From Comamonas halotolerans (GTDB lineage: Bacteria; Pseudomonadota; Gammaproteobacteria; Burkholderiales; Burkholderiaceae_C), in assembly GCF_030162935.1 (NCBI RefSeq), contig NZ_JASAUZ010000045.1, forward strand, positions 62,001 through 126,000: a stretch of 64,000 nucleotides of DNA, written 5' to 3'. This document shows, piece by piece, positions 37,452-46,755 of this stretch (position 1 is its first letter; every line of letters begins with the position of its first letter). Position numbers and translations under genes: made by a program. The notes beneath the pieces were generated by a model. That model was not told the DNA's origin. It saw only the letters and a list, made by a program, of their open reading frames with translations, and did not search any database.

Positions 37452-39050
37452 ATGACGATTGCCACCACTCCTTTGACCACTGACCGTGCGGAACTATTGG
37501 TTCGCTTGTCCCAGCCCGAAACCTATGATCTGCTGATTATCGGTGGTGGAGCCACCGGTTTGGGGACTGCTGTTGATGCTGCGGCACGCGGCTTCAAGGT
37601 GTGCTTGCTGGAATCGCATGACTTTGCCAAGGGCACTTCGTCACGCGCTACCAAGCTGGTGCACGGTGGAGTGCGTTATCTGGCACAGGGCAATGTGTCG
37701 CTGGTGCGTGAGGCGCTGCATGAGCGCACCACGCTGCTCAACAACGCGCCGCATCTGGCACAGCCTCTGGCATTTGTGATGCCGTCCTACAAATTGCTGG
37801 ACACGCCGTTTTACGGCGCGGGCCTGAAAATGTACGACGCACTGGCTGGCAAAGATGGTCTGGGGCGCACCGAGTTCCTCAGCAAGGACAAAACCCTGCG
37901 TCTGCTGCCCACCGTGCGTACTGACAGTCTGAAGGGTGGTGTGAAATACTGGGACGGTCAGTTCGACGATGCCCGTTTGGCACTGGTGCTGGCGCGCACG
38001 GCTGCTGCCAAGGGGGCGCTGCTGGTGAACTATTGCCCTGCGAAGGAGCTGCTGCATACCGGTGGCAAGGTGTCAGGAGTGATCTGTGAAGACGCCGAAA
38101 CCGGTACCCGCTATGAAGTGCATGCCAAATGTGTGGTGAATGCAACGGGTCCGTGGGTGGACCTGTTCCGCCAGCAAGATGCAGAAATGCTGGGCAAGCC
38201 CGTCAAGCCCATGGTGGCACCCAGTCAGGGAGTGCACGTGGTGGTCGATCGTGAATTTCTGCCTTCCGATCATGCACTGCTGGTGCCCAAGACGGCCGAT
38301 GGCCGTGTGCTGTTTGCTGTGCCATGGCTGGGGAAAGTCATTCTGGGAACCACCGATACGCCGCGCCATGATCTGGCGCGTGAGCCGCTGGCGTTTGAGC
38401 AGGAGATCGAGTTCATTCTGAAGGAGGCGGGCAATTACCTGTGCCGTCGTCCTACGCGCGCCGATGTGCGCAGCATCTGGGTGGGTATGCGTCCCTTGGT
38501 CAAGCCGCAGGACGATGATGGTGAGAACACCAAGAAGATCAGCCGCGAGCACACGGTCATGACCAGCAAGTCGGGTCTGGTGACAGTGACTGGGGGCAAG
38601 TGGACCACATACCGAGCCATGGCCGAGGATGTGCTCAAAGAGTGCTTTGATCAGAAGCTGCTGCCCGCCCGTGCGGCTGGTGTGACGGTAAAAATGCCGC
38701 TCGTGGGGGCGCCCAAGCCAGAGCAGGTCAAGCACCGCATGAATGGCGCACAAGGCGAGCACATTTATGGTACAGAGGCTGCAGCTGTGCACAGCTTGGC
38801 AGGAGCGGATAAGTTCCTGGCTGATGGACTGACCGAGGCTATGGTGCGTTTTGCTGCGCGCTACGAATATGCGCGCACCGTGGAAGATGTGCTGGCACGC
38901 CGTTGCCGCATGTTGTTCCTGGATGCTCGTCTGGCAGCCAGTGTCGCACCAAGCGTTGCGGCCATTTTGCAGCAAGAGCTGCCCGGTGTGGATGTGAAGC
39001 TGGCTGACTTCCTTGCATTGGCCCAGCAGTACATTCCACCCCAGGCATAA
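37452..39050 (+). CDS. glpD: Aerobic glycerol-3-phosphate dehydrogenase
   Basis: GlpD oxidises glycerol 3-phosphate to dihydroxyacetone phosphate and passes electrons to ubiquinone at the inner membrane. The 532-residue flavoprotein has the FAD dinucleotide motif LLIIGGGATGLGTAVDAAARG near 27, then KGTSSRATKLVHGGVRYL, CVVNATGPW, and the C-terminal domain starting KWTTYRAMAEDV. With glpK and glpR it makes a complete glycerol-to-DHAP route. It is followed by 388 bases before the spc ribosomal operon. Confidence 0.97.
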   Translation: MTIATTPLTTDRAELLVRLSQPETYDLLIIGGGATGLGTAVDAAARGFKVCLLESHDFAKGTSSRATKLVHGGVRYLAQGNVSLVREALHERTTLLNNAPHLAQPLAFVMPSYKLLDTPFYGAGLKMYDALAGKDGLGRTEFLSKDKTLRLLPTVRTDSLKGGVKYWDGQFDDARLALVLARTAAAKGALLVNYCPAKELLHTGGKVSGVICEDAETGTRYEVHAKCVVNATGPWVDLFRQQDAEMLGKPVKPMVAPSQGVHVVVDREFLPSDHALLVPKTADGRVLFAVPWLGKVILGTTDTPRHDLAREPLAFEQEIEFILKEAGNYLCRRPTRADVRSIWVGMRPLVKPQDDDGENTKKISREHTVMTSKSGLVTVTGGKWTTYRAMAEDVLKECFDQKLLPARAAGVTVKMPLVGAPKPEQVKHRMNGAQGEHIYGTEAAAVHSLAGADKFLADGLTEAMVRFAARYEYARTVEDVLARRCRMLFLDARLAASVAPSVAAILQQELPGVDVKLADFLALAQQYIPPQA

Positions 39051-39141
39051 AAAATCGGTTGTGGCGTGCATGCACAATGCATGCGCGTTACAAACAGTAG
39101 TAGTGTTGCAACTGGATGGTGTGGCTGAATTGAAAACTTGT

Positions 39142-39162
39142 TTGAAATCATTGTGATTTCAA
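39142..39162. other. Perfect palindrome downstream of glpD
   Basis: TTGAAATCA-TTG-TGATTTCAA is a 9-bp perfect inverted repeat. It overlaps the -35 of the first candidate ribosomal promoter, so it may be an operator, or a weak AT-rich terminator for glpD. Confidence 0.4.
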
Positions 39163-39178
39163 CGTTTCTTGCTACTAT
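39151..39178 (+). promoter_or_regulatory. Candidate upstream promoter P1 of the spc operon
   Basis: TTGTGA, 16 bases, then TACTAT. It overlaps the palindrome at 39142-39162 and would give a leader of about 255 bases before rplN. Confidence 0.4.
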
Positions 39179-39243
39179 TTTCCAAATCATCGATAAGTGC
39201 TGCGCATTCCCTGTGAATGTGGTGGTTTTCGGTGTCTAAGCAG

Positions 39244-39272
39244 TTGACGCGCAAGGAATTTCTTGCAATAAT
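39244..39272 (+). promoter_or_regulatory. Strong sigma-70 promoter P2 of the spc operon
   Basis: TTGACG, 17 bases, then AATAAT: five of six consensus bases in both hexamers with ideal spacing. Transcription would start near 39279, leaving a 160-base leader before rplN. No gene is visible between 39051 and 39438; this stretch holds the palindrome, both promoters and a small TTCACG/CGTGAA hairpin near 39281-39299. Confidence 0.75.
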
Positions 39273-39438
39273 CGCCTGCTTCACGTCTAAAAGCGTGAAA
39301 CTTTCTGCCCAGCGGGAAGCCTTTTGGAATGGTCCAGAAGGTGGACGACGGGCCCAAGACTGACCGGCTGCTTCGTTCGGCCCTTGAGAAGTTCTCTGGG
39401 GCTGTCCGGGTCTGCTGGAGCAAGTTGGGAATATTGAA

Positions 39439-39807
39439 ATGATCCAAACAGAATCTCGTTTAGAGGTTGCCGATAACACGGGCGCGAAGTCTGTTCAGTG
39501 CATTAAGGTGCTGGGCGGCTCTCATCGTCGCTACGCAAGTGTTGGTGACATCATCAAAGTGAGCATCAAAGAAGCCGCTCCCCGTGGCCGCGTCAAAAAA
39601 GGCGAGGTTTACAGCGCAGTGGTAGTTCGTACAGCCAAGGGCATCCGCCGTGGCGACGGTTCTTTGGTGAAGTTCGATGGCAATGCCGCTGTTCTGCTGA
39701 ACGCGAAGCTGGAGCCCATCGGCACTCGTATTTTTGGCCCCGTGACACGTGAACTGCGTACCGAGAAGTTCATGAAGATCGTGTCCTTGGCACCTGAAGT
39801 TCTCTAA
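39439..39807 (+). CDS. rplN: Ribosomal protein uL14
   Basis: This 122-residue 50S protein starts [20 protein letters not shown], includes [14 protein letters not shown] and FGPVTRELR, and has normal length. It is the first gene of this ribosomal block; rpsQ and rpmC, which precede rplN in the usual S10-spc order, are absent here and replaced by glpD. rplX follows after nine bases. Confidence 0.99.
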   Translation: MIQTESRLEVADNTGAKSVQCIKVLGGSHRRYASVGDIIKVSIKEAAPRGRVKKGEVYSAVVVRTAKGIRRGDGSLVKFDGNAAVLLNAKLEPIGTRIFGPVTRELRTEKFMKIVSLAPEVL

Positions 39808-39816
39808 GGAAGCACT

Positions 39817-40134
39817 ATGAACAAGATTCGCAAGGGCGACAAAGTCATCGTGCTGACTGGCCGTGACAAGGGCAAGCAAGGCGTAGTTGCTTCGCGCAAG
39901 GACGACTCTCACCTGGTGATCGAAGGCGTGAACCTGGTTAAGAAGCACGTCAAGCCCAACCCCATGAAGGGCACCACCGGCGGTATCGTGGAAAAGGCCA
40001 TGCCTATCCATCAATCCAACGTGGCTATCTTCAATGCAGCGACTGGCAAGGCCGATCGCGTGGGCATCAAGGTGAACGCCGACGGCACACGTGTTCGCGT
40101 GTTCAAGTCCAATGGCGCTGAAATCACCGCCTAA
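39817..40134 (+). CDS. rplX: Ribosomal protein uL24
   Basis: This 105-residue 50S assembly-initiator protein has the KOW motif near the start ([19 protein letters not shown]) and the [19 protein letters not shown] segment. It sits between rplN and rplE, with ten bases to rplE. Confidence 0.99.
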   Translation: MNKIRKGDKVIVLTGRDKGKQGVVASRKDDSHLVIEGVNLVKKHVKPNPMKGTTGGIVEKAMPIHQSNVAIFNAATGKADRVGIKVNADGTRVRVFKSNGAEITA

Positions 40135-40144
40135 GGAGTAACAC

Positions 40145-40684
40145 ATGGCACGTTTGCAAAAACTGTATCGCGAAAAAATCGCGGCAGAACTGAAAGAAAA
40201 GTTCGGCTACACCTCCGCTATGGAAGTGCCCCGTCTGACCAAGATCACTCTGAACATGGGTGTGAGCGAAGCCGTGGCCGACAAAAAGGTGATGGACAAC
40301 GCCGTGGCAGACCTGACCAAGATTGCAGGTCAAAAGCCCGTGGTGACCAAGGCCAAGAAGGCTATCGCCGGTTTCAAGATCCGTGAAGGTCAAGCAATTG
40401 GCTGCATGGTGACCCTGCGTGGCGTTCAAATGTACGAATTCCTGGACCGTTTCGTGACCGTGGCCCTGCCTCGTGTGCGCGACTTCCGCGGTATCTCGGG
40501 TCGTTCGTTCGACGGTCGCGGCAACTACAACGTTGGCGTCAAAGAACAGATCATCTTCCCTGAAATCGAATACGACAAAGTGGATGCTCTGCGTGGTCTG
40601 AATATCAGCATCACGACAACGGCTAAGAACGACGAAGAGTGCAAGGCACTGCTCGCAGCGTTCAAATTCCCCTTCAAGAACTGA
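40145..40684 (+). CDS. rplE: Ribosomal protein uL5
   Basis: This 179-residue 50S protein contacts 5S rRNA. It shows the family landmarks [34 protein letters not shown] and [18 protein letters not shown], with a complete C-terminus FKFPFKN. rpsN follows eight bases later. Confidence 0.99.
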   Translation: MARLQKLYREKIAAELKEKFGYTSAMEVPRLTKITLNMGVSEAVADKKVMDNAVADLTKIAGQKPVVTKAKKAIAGFKIREGQAIGCMVTLRGVQMYEFLDRFVTVALPRVRDFRGISGRSFDGRGNYNVGVKEQIIFPEIEYDKVDALRGLNISITTTAKNDEECKALLAAFKFPFKN

Positions 40685-40692
40685 GGTGGCGC

Positions 40693-40998
40693 ATGGCTAA
40701 GAAAGCTTTGATCGAGCGCGAACTGAAGCGCGAAAAGCTGGCAGCTAAGTACGCTGCCAAGTACGCAGAACTGAAGGCAATCGCCGGCGACGCAAAGCGT
40801 ACCGACGAAGAGCGTGATGCAGCCCGTTTGGGTCTGCAGAAGCTGCCACGCAACGCAAACCCAACTCGCCAACGTAACCGTTGCGAAATCACTGGTCGTC
40901 CACGTGGCACATTCCGTCAATTCGGTCTGGGTCGCGCAAAGATCCGTGAACTGGCCTTTGCTGGTGACATCCCCGGTGTTACCAAGGCTAGCTGGTAA
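40693..40998 (+). CDS. rpsN: Ribosomal protein uS14, long zinc-free form
   Basis: This 101-residue 30S protein starts [16 protein letters not shown]. It is the long C-minus type: only one cysteine ([12 protein letters not shown]) is seen and the CXXC zinc ribbon is absent. The frame is open to 40639, inside rplE, but the ATG at 40693 gives the correct N-terminus. Confidence 0.99.
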   Translation: MAKKALIERELKREKLAAKYAAKYAELKAIAGDAKRTDEERDAARLGLQKLPRNANPTRQRNRCEITGRPRGTFRQFGLGRAKIRELAFAGDIPGVTKASW

Positions 40999-41018
40999 GC
41001 AAGCAGGAGAGATACAAG

Positions 41019-41414
41019 ATGAGCATGAGTGATCCTATCGCCGACTTGCTGACCCGTATTCGCAACGCCCAACTGGTGTCCAAGGCCACCGTGTCGGTTC
41101 CTTCCTCTAAGGTGAAGGTTGCCATCGCACAAGTGCTGAAGGACGAGGGCTATGTTGACGGTTTTGAAGTCAAGACCGAAGACGGCAAGTCTGAACTCGT
41201 TATTACCCTGAAGTACTACGCTGGTCGCCCTGTGATCGAGCGTATCGAACGTGTAAGCCGTCCTGGCCTGCGCGTGTACAAGGGCCGTGACGCTATTCCT
41301 CAAGTCCAGAACGGCTTGGGCGTGGCCATTGTTACCACCCCTAAGGGCGTGATGACAGATCGCAAAGCACGTGCTACCGGTGTCGGCGGCGAAGTGCTGT
41401 GCTATGTGGCCTAA
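41019..41414 (+). CDS. rpsH: Ribosomal protein uS8
   Basis: This 131-residue 30S protein begins [18 protein letters not shown] and ends GGEVLCYVA, both conserved. S8 is the autogenous repressor of the spc operon in E. coli, where it binds near the rplE start; I could not verify an equivalent site here. AGGAGAG lies upstream of the ATG. A second ATG two codons in is also possible. Confidence 0.99.
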   Translation: MSMSDPIADLLTRIRNAQLVSKATVSVPSSKVKVAIAQVLKDEGYVDGFEVKTEDGKSELVITLKYYAGRPVIERIERVSRPGLRVYKGRDAIPQVQNGLGVAIVTTPKGVMTDRKARATGVGGEVLCYVA

Positions 41415-41438
41415 CGGACATTAAGGAGAAATACTGAA

Positions 41439-41972
41439 ATGTCTCGCGTAGCAAAAGCAAATGTGACCATCCCCGCTGGCGTGGATGTGTCTATCAATGC
41501 TGACTCCATCAAGGTCAAGGGCAAGGGCGGTGAACTGACCCAGGCGCTGAACCCTCTGGTGACCATCAGCAACAACGAAGGCAAGCTGTCGTTTGCCCCT
41601 GCTAACGATTCCCGTGACGCTGACGCGCTGGCCGGTACTTTCCGCCAGTTGGTCAACAACATGGTGAAGGGCGTAACCGAAGGCTTCGAAAAGAAGCTGA
41701 GCCTGATCGGCGTGGGTTACAAGGCCGCCGTGCAGGGCAGCAAGCTGAACCTGAACGTGGGCTTCTCGCACCCTGTGCACTTTGAAGCTCCCCAAGGCAT
41801 CACCATCACTACCCCCACTCCGACTGAAGTCGTGATCAAGGGTGCTGACCGCCAAGTGGTGGGTCAGCTGGCTGCTGAGATCCGCGCCGTTCGTCCACCT
41901 GAGCCTTACAAGGGCAAGGGCATCCGCTATGTGGGTGAGAAGGTCGTGATCAAAGAGACCAAGAAGAAGTAA
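41439..41972 (+). CDS. rplF: Ribosomal protein uL6
   Basis: This 177-residue 50S protein contains two L6 repeats: [17 protein letters not shown] opening the first, and the second with [20 protein letters not shown] and [13 protein letters not shown], the conserved rRNA-binding signature. Eleven bases separate it from rplR. Confidence 0.99.
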   Translation: MSRVAKANVTIPAGVDVSINADSIKVKGKGGELTQALNPLVTISNNEGKLSFAPANDSRDADALAGTFRQLVNNMVKGVTEGFEKKLSLIGVGYKAAVQGSKLNLNVGFSHPVHFEAPQGITITTPTPTEVVIKGADRQVVGQLAAEIRAVRPPEPYKGKGIRYVGEKVVIKETKKK

Positions 41973-41983
41973 GGAGCTGCAAT

Positions 41984-42349
41984 ATGTTGACCAAGAAAGA
42001 GCAGCGTCTGCGTCGTGCACGTCAAACACGTATCCGCATTGCACAGCAAGGCGTGGCACGTTTGAGCGTGAACCGCACGAACCTCCACATCTACGCCAGC
42101 GTCTTCTCCGAAGATGGCACCAAGGTGTTGGCCACAGCTTCGACTGCCGAAGCCACTGTGCGCGCACAACTGGGCGCCGCTGGCAAGGGTGGCAACGTGG
42201 CTGCCGCCACACAAATCGGCAAGCTGATTGCCGAGCGTGCTAAGGCTGCCGGCGTTGAGAAAGTGGCTTTCGATCGCGCTGGTTTCGCATACCACGGCCG
42301 CGTGAAGGCCTTGGCAGAAGCCGCTCGCGAAGCGGGCCTGCAGTTCTAA
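41984..42349 (+). CDS. rplR: Ribosomal protein uL18
   Basis: This 121-residue 5S-rRNA-binding 50S protein has a basic N-terminus ([13 protein letters not shown]), [14 protein letters not shown], and the C-terminal [20 protein letters not shown]. It sits between rplF and rpsE. Confidence 0.99.
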   Translation: MLTKKEQRLRRARQTRIRIAQQGVARLSVNRTNLHIYASVFSEDGTKVLATASTAEATVRAQLGAAGKGGNVAAATQIGKLIAERAKAAGVEKVAFDRAGFAYHGRVKALAEAAREAGLQF

Positions 42350-42364
42350 GCGGAGCGGACAAAA

Positions 42365-42886
42365 ATGGCAAAGTTTTCCCCCAAGGTGCAAGACGAAGGT
42401 CGTGACGACGGTCTGCGCGAAAAAATGATCGCGGTGAACCGCGTCACCAAGGTTGTGAAGGGTGGTCGTATTCTCGGCTTCGCTGCACTGACCGTGGTTG
42501 GCGACGGTGATGGCCGCATTGGCATGGGTAAGGGCAAGTCCAAGGAAGTGCCTGCAGCTGTGCAAAAGGGCATGGAAGAGTCCCGCCGCAACATGATCAA
42601 GGTATCGCTCAAGAGCGGTTCCATTCACCACTCTGTGGTGGGTCATCATGGTGCTGCTCGTGTGGAACTGCACCCAGCTCCCAAGGGTACCGGTATCATC
42701 GCCGGCGGCCCAATGCGCGCTGTATTCGAAGTGGTCGGTGTGACCGATATCGTGGCCAAGAGCCATGGCTCTTCGAATCCTTACAACATGGTTCGCGCCA
42801 CACTCGACGCTTTGAAGAACTCCACTACCCCTGCGGAAGTGGCTGCAAAGCGCGGCAAGTCGGTTGAAGACATCTTCACCGCCTGA
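42365..42886 (+). CDS. rpsE: Ribosomal protein uS5
   Basis: This 173-residue 30S protein involved in decoding accuracy has [36 protein letters not shown] and [15 protein letters not shown]. Its N-terminus is standard with no extra extension. Confidence 0.99.
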   Translation: MAKFSPKVQDEGRDDGLREKMIAVNRVTKVVKGGRILGFAALTVVGDGDGRIGMGKGKSKEVPAAVQKGMEESRRNMIKVSLKSGSIHHSVVGHHGAARVELHPAPKGTGIIAGGPMRAVFEVVGVTDIVAKSHGSSNPYNMVRATLDALKNSTTPAEVAAKRGKSVEDIFTA

Positions 42887-42900
42887 TCGGAGTCCAGCAC

Positions 42901-43083
42901 ATGACAACACAACAAACTGTCAAGATTCAGCTGGTTCGTAGCCCCATCGGCACCAAAGAGTCGCACCGTGCGACTGTGCGTGGCCTGGGTCTGCGTAAGC
43001 TGAACAGCGTCAGCGAACTGAAGGACACCCCTGAAGTGCGCGGCATGATCAACAAAATCGCCTACTTGGTGAAGGTTCTGTGA
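42901..43083 (+). CDS. rpmD: Ribosomal protein uL30
   Basis: This 60-residue 50S protein contains [20 protein letters not shown] and [11 protein letters not shown], covering the whole family. It precedes rplO by 11 bases. Confidence 0.98.
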   Translation: MTTQQTVKIQLVRSPIGTKESHRATVRGLGLRKLNSVSELKDTPEVRGMINKIAYLVKVL

Positions 43084-43094
43084 AAGGATTGATG

Positions 43095-43526
43095 ATGGAA
43101 CTCAATAGCATCAAGCCCGCAGCAGGCGCCAAGCACGCAGCACGTCGCGTGGGTCGCGGTATCGGTTCTGGTCTGGGTAAGACTGCCGGTCGTGGTCACA
43201 AAGGTCAGAAGTCGCGTTCGGGTGGCTACCACAAGGTAGGCTTCGAAGGCGGTCAGATGCCCCTGCAACGTCGTCTGCCTAAGCGCGGCTTCAAGTCCAT
43301 GACTTTGAAGTTCAACGCTGAAGTGACCTTGGCTGCTCTGGAGCAGCTGGGTCTGGCCGAAGTGGACGTCGCAGCACTGAAGCAAGCAGGTCTGGTAGCC
43401 TCCAACGCCCTGGTGGTGAAGGTTATCAAGAGCGGTGAGCTGACCAAGGCTGTTAAGCTGAATGGCATTGGTGCCACAGCTGGCGCCAAGGCTGCCATCG
43501 AAGCTGCCGGTGGCAGCATCGCCTGA
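43095..43526 (+). CDS. rplO: Ribosomal protein uL15
   Basis: This 143-residue 50S protein starts [20 protein letters not shown], followed by the Gly-rich [20 protein letters not shown] and the C-terminal [23 protein letters not shown] lies six bases before the ATG at 43095; ATG 43092 is also in frame. Confidence 0.98.
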   Translation: MELNSIKPAAGAKHAARRVGRGIGSGLGKTAGRGHKGQKSRSGGYHKVGFEGGQMPLQRRLPKRGFKSMTLKFNAEVTLAALEQLGLAEVDVAALKQAGLVASNALVVKVIKSGELTKAVKLNGIGATAGAKAAIEAAGGSIA

Positions 43527-43548
43527 TTAAGTTCTGAAAGAGACATCC

Positions 43549-44862
43549 GTGGCTACTAGCGCAGCTCAAATTGCAAAAACCGGCAAGTTTGGTGACTTGC
43601 GTCGCCGACTGGTTTTTCTGTTGCTTGCGCTGGTCGTATACCGTATCGGGGCACATATCCCCGTGCCGGGTATCGACCCAGCGCAGCTGCAGCAGCTGTT
43701 CAATGGCCAGCAGGGCATTCTCAACCTGTTCAACATGTTTTCGGGTGGAGCGCTTTCGCGCTTCACAGTGTTCGCATTGGGGATCATGCCGTACATCTCG
43801 GCATCGATCATCATGCAGCTGATGACTTATGTCGTCCCTACATTTGAGCAACTGAAAAAGGAAGGTGAGGCGGGTCGTCGCAAGATTACCCAATACACCC
43901 GCTACGGCACACTGGCCCTGGCACTTTTCCAGTCGTTGGGTATTGCCGTGGCTTTGGAAAGCTCTCCTGGTCTGGTGTTGGATCCAGGCTTTGGCTTCCG
44001 CATGACTGCGGTGGTCAGCCTGACTGCTGGCACTATGTTCCTGATGTGGCTCGGCGAGCAGATCACTGAACGTGGTCTGGGCAATGGCATCTCTATCCTG
44101 ATCTTCGCTGGTATTGCCGCAGGCTTGCCCAGCTCGATTGGTGGATTGCTGGAGCTGGTTCGTACCGGTGCCATGAGCATCCTGGCCGCGATCTTCATCG
44201 TCCTCGTTGTGGCAGCAGTGACGTACTTCGTCGTGTTTGTCGAGCGTGGTCAGCGGAAGATCCTGGTGAATTACGCGCGCCGCCAAGTCGGCAACAAGGT
44301 GTATGGTGGTCAGTCTTCGCACTTGCCACTGAAGTTGAATATGGCAGGTGTGATTCCTCCCATTTTCGCTTCGTCGATCATCTTGCTGCCAGCAACCGTG
44401 GTGAATTGGTTCAGTGCAGGGGAATCCATGCGCTGGTTGAAGGACATTGCTGCAACGTTGACCCCCGGTCAGCCGATTTATGTGATGCTCTACGCCGCCG
44501 CAATCATTTTCTTCTGTTTCTTCTATACAGCACTCGTGTTCAATAGCCGCGAGACCGCTGATAATCTGAAGAAGAGTGGTGCTTTCATCCCCGGTATTCG
44601 TCCCGGCGACCAGACTGCCCGCTACATTGACAAGATTTTGGTGCGTTTGACACTGGCTGGCGCCATCTACATTACATTTGTATGTTTGCTGCCTGAGTTC
44701 TTGATCCTGAAGTACAACGTTCCGTTCTACTTCGGTGGTACGTCGCTGCTGATTATTGTGGTGGTGACGATGGACTTTATGGCACAGGTACAAAACTACA
44801 TGATGTCGCAGCAGTACGAGTCCCTTCTGAAGAAGGCCAACTTCAAGGCATCAGGTCACTGA
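43549..44862 (+). CDS. secY: Preprotein translocase subunit SecY
   Basis: This is the channel subunit of the Sec translocase. The 437-residue protein has ten membrane helices, the plug region following [14 protein letters not shown], the [12 protein letters not shown] helix, the helix-4/5 loop with [11 protein letters not shown], and the SecA-contacting loop with [19 protein letters not shown]. The start is GTG at 43549. It is placed in the spc operon between rplO and rpmJ, as in most bacteria. Confidence 0.99.
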   Translation: MATSAAQIAKTGKFGDLRRRLVFLLLALVVYRIGAHIPVPGIDPAQLQQLFNGQQGILNLFNMFSGGALSRFTVFALGIMPYISASIIMQLMTYVVPTFEQLKKEGEAGRRKITQYTRYGTLALALFQSLGIAVALESSPGLVLDPGFGFRMTAVVSLTAGTMFLMWLGEQITERGLGNGISILIFAGIAAGLPSSIGGLLELVRTGAMSILAAIFIVLVVAAVTYFVVFVERGQRKILVNYARRQVGNKVYGGQSSHLPLKLNMAGVIPPIFASSIILLPATVVNWFSAGESMRWLKDIAATLTPGQPIYVMLYAAAIIFFCFFYTALVFNSRETADNLKKSGAFIPGIRPGDQTARYIDKILVRLTLAGAIYITFVCLLPEFLILKYNVPFYFGGTSLLIIVVVTMDFMAQVQNYMMSQQYESLLKKANFKASGH

Positions 44863-44876
44863 GATATGTGAAGGGC

Positions 44877-44904
44877 ATTCCTCCTGGAGTTTTCCAGGAG
44901 GAAT
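44877..44904 (+). promoter_or_regulatory. Hairpin in the secY-rpmJ gap that buries a perfect Shine-Dalgarno sequence
   Basis: ATTCCTCCTGGA, a GTTT loop, then TCCAGGAGGAAT: a perfect 12-bp stem. The descending arm contains AGGAGG, which would be hidden from the ribosome when folded. No T tract follows, so it does not look like a terminator. The nearest downstream ATG (44921) opens a 24-codon frame; rpmJ starts at 45005 with its own AGGAG. Confidence 0.6.
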
Positions 44905-44920
44905 CCAATAACAGGCAAGT

Positions 44921-44995
44921 ATGAGTGCTCTGCACTTTTTCACGGTCACAGGCAGTGTCCAGGTCGAAAGAGTGAATACGGATGCAAAGTTTTAG
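44921..44995 (+). CDS. Doubtful 24-codon ORF between secY and rpmJ
   Basis: This short frame (MSALHFFTVTGSVQVERV...) ends within the rpmJ ribosome-binding region. infA occupies this place in several betaproteobacteria. The G-S-V and N-T residues fall where IF1 has G-T-V and N, but the resemblance is too short to trust. It could be a leader peptide, an infA relic or nothing. Confidence 0.12.
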   Translation: MSALHFFTVTGSVQVERVNTDAKF

Positions 44996-45004
44996 GAGAA
45001 TGAA

Positions 45005-45118
45005 ATGAGAGTTTCGGCTTCGGTCAAGAAAATCTGCCGCAACTGCAAGATCATCCGCCGCAAAGGTGTGGTACGCGTGATCTGCACAGACCAGCGCCAT
45101 AAGCAGCGCCAGGGCTGA
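45005..45118 (+). CDS. rpmJ: Ribosomal protein bL36
   Basis: This 37-residue 50S protein reads [17 protein letters not shown], continues through [10 protein letters not shown] and ends QRHKQRQG. The zinc-binding set is C11, C14, C27 and H32, so this is the zinc-containing paralogue. AGGAG lies nine bases upstream. Its presence between secY and rpsM marks the usual junction of the spc and alpha operons. Confidence 0.97.
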   Translation: MRVSASVKKICRNCKIIRRKGVVRVICTDQRHKQRQG

Positions 45119-45140
45119 TTGAAAGTATTAGAGGACTAAT

Positions 45141-45506
45141 ATGGCACGTATTGCTGGTATTAACATCCCGCCCCACAAGCATGCTGAAATCGGCCTGACC
45201 GCCATTTTCGGTATCGGTCGTGCGACTGCTCGCAAGATTTGCGAAGCTTGCGGCATTGATTACTCCAAGAAGGTTAAGGACCTGTCGGACGCTGATCTGG
45301 AAAAGATCCGTGACGTGCTGGCTCCCATGACTTTGGAAGGTGACCTGCGTCGCGAAACAACCATGAACATCAAGCGTTTGATGGACATCGGCTGCTATCG
45401 CGGTTTCCGTCATCGTCGTGGTCTGCCTATGCGCGGTCAACGTACACGCACCAATGCCCGTACTCGTAAGGGTCCGCGCAAAGGCGCAGCGGCACTGAAG
45501 AAATAA
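45141..45506 (+). CDS. rpsM: Ribosomal protein uS13
   Basis: This 121-residue 30S protein begins [20 protein letters not shown] and ends with the basic [18 protein letters not shown] tail. It is the first gene of the alpha operon; in E. coli the S4 repressor site lies just upstream, but I see no obvious equivalent in the 22-base rpmJ-rpsM gap. Confidence 0.99.
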   Translation: MARIAGINIPPHKHAEIGLTAIFGIGRATARKICEACGIDYSKKVKDLSDADLEKIRDVLAPMTLEGDLRRETTMNIKRLMDIGCYRGFRHRRGLPMRGQRTRTNARTRKGPRKGAAALKK

Positions 45507-45523
45507 GGGATTGAGAGATCACT

Positions 45524-45925
45524 ATGGCTAAGGCACAAAACAACGCTGCAGCACGTGTACGTAAGAAAGTTCGCAAGAACATTTCTGACGGTATTGCACA
45601 CGTGCACGCTTCGTTCAACAACACGATCATCACCATCACCGACCGTCAGGGTAATGCTCTGTCGTGGGCTTCGTCGGGTGGCCAGGGCTTCAAGGGTTCG
45701 CGTAAGTCGACTCCTTTTGCAGCCCAGGTTGCTTCGGAAGTGGCTGGTCGTGCTGCTATCGAACAGGGCATCAAGAACCTGGACGTCGAAATCAAGGGTC
45801 CCGGTCCTGGCCGTGAATCCTCGGTTCGCGCCCTGGGTGCTCTGGGTATCCGTATCACTTCCATTGCGGACGTGACACCGGTTCCCCACAACGGCTGCCG
45901 CCCTCAAAAGCGTCGTCGTATCTAA
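45524..45925 (+). CDS. rpsK: Ribosomal protein uS11
   Basis: This 133-residue 30S platform protein shows [19 protein letters not shown], the [11 protein letters not shown] segment, and the conserved end [12 protein letters not shown]. It is separated from rpsD by 90 bases containing a strong hairpin. Confidence 0.99.
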   Translation: MAKAQNNAAARVRKKVRKNISDGIAHVHASFNNTIITITDRQGNALSWASSGGQGFKGSRKSTPFAAQVASEVAGRAAIEQGIKNLDVEIKGPGPGRESSVRALGALGIRITSIADVTPVPHNGCRPQKRRRI

Positions 45926-45941
45926 TTTTTGTAAGCCCACC

Positions 45942-45975
45942 GCCACCCGGGTTGTTTTTTAGCATCCCGGGTGGC
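45942..45975 (+). other. Hairpin between rpsK and rpsD
   Basis: GCCACCCGGG, a 14-base T-rich loop, then CCCGGGTGGC: a perfect 10-bp GC-rich stem 40 bases before the rpsD start. It has no downstream T tract. It might be a processing or autoregulatory site (S4 is the alpha-operon repressor elsewhere), but that is inference. Confidence 0.5.
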
Positions 45976-46015
45976 TCCCGTGTGTAAGCACGGTAGATGA
46001 ATAAAGGAAACTCAA

Positions 46016-46639
46016 GTGGCACGTTATATCGGCCCCAAGGCCAAGCTCTCTCGCCGTGAAGGCACCGACCTGTTCCTGAAGAGCGCTCGTCGCTCCATCG
46101 CGGACAAGGCTAAGTTTGACACCAAGCCCGGCCAACACGGTCGCACATCCGGTCAGCGTACCTCTGACTACGGTCTGCAACTGCGTGAAAAGCAGAAGGT
46201 CAAGCGCATGTACGGCGTGCTGGAAAAGCAATTCCGTCGCTACTTCGAAGCTGCTGACCAGAAGAAGGGCAACACCGGCGCGAACCTGCTGGGTCTGCTG
46301 GAAACTCGTCTGGACAACGTGGTCTACCGCATGGGCTTTGGTTCCACTCGTGCTGAAGCACGTCAGCTGGTATCCCATAAGGCGATCACTGTGAACGGTC
46401 AATCCGTGAACATCCCTTCCTATCTGGTGAAGGCTGGTGATGTGGTTGCTGTGCGTGAAAAGTCCAAGAAGCAAGCCCGTATTGTTGAAGCCCTGCAACT
46501 GGCTCAACAAGTTGGCTTCCCCGCTTGGGTTGAGGTGAGCCTGGACAAGGCTGAAGGTACTTTCAAGCAAGTGCCTGACCGCGATCAATTCGGCGCCGAC
46601 ATCAACGAATCTCTGATCGTTGAGTTGTACTCGCGTTAA
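46016..46639 (+). CDS. rpsD: Ribosomal protein uS4
   Basis: This 207-residue 30S assembly protein starts at [23 protein letters not shown], with the S4 RNA-binding domain at about 95-155 ([20 protein letters not shown]). It lacks the N-terminal zinc-ribbon cysteines, so it is the zinc-free form. S4 represses its own operon in E. coli. Confidence 0.99.
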   Translation: MARYIGPKAKLSRREGTDLFLKSARRSIADKAKFDTKPGQHGRTSGQRTSDYGLQLREKQKVKRMYGVLEKQFRRYFEAADQKKGNTGANLLGLLETRLDNVVYRMGFGSTRAEARQLVSHKAITVNGQSVNIPSYLVKAGDVVAVREKSKKQARIVEALQLAQQVGFPAWVEVSLDKAEGTFKQVPDRDQFGADINESLIVELYSR

Positions 46640-46673
46640 TCGTAGTTTCGGTTGAGCAATCAACCATCCCGTT

Positions 46674-46701
46674 CCTAAACCGCGAGGCATCGCGGTTTAG
46701 G
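46674..46701 (+). other. Hairpin between rpsD and rpoA
   Basis: CCTAAACCGCGA, a GGCA loop, then TCGCGGTTTAGG: a perfect 12-bp stem in the 116-base gap. No T tract follows, so it is unlikely to be a simple terminator; an RNase III-type processing or stabilising element is possible. Confidence 0.5.
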
Positions 46702-46755
46702 TGCTTCACCAGCCTTACCGGTGTAACGAGCCGGGGGTATTGAGAGGAAGTCTGC

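Noticed and set aside
39159-39479. 106-codon minus-strand frame covering the rplN leader
   Set aside because: It overlaps the strong promoter and the rplN start and has no protein-like motif, so it is most likely a shadow frame.
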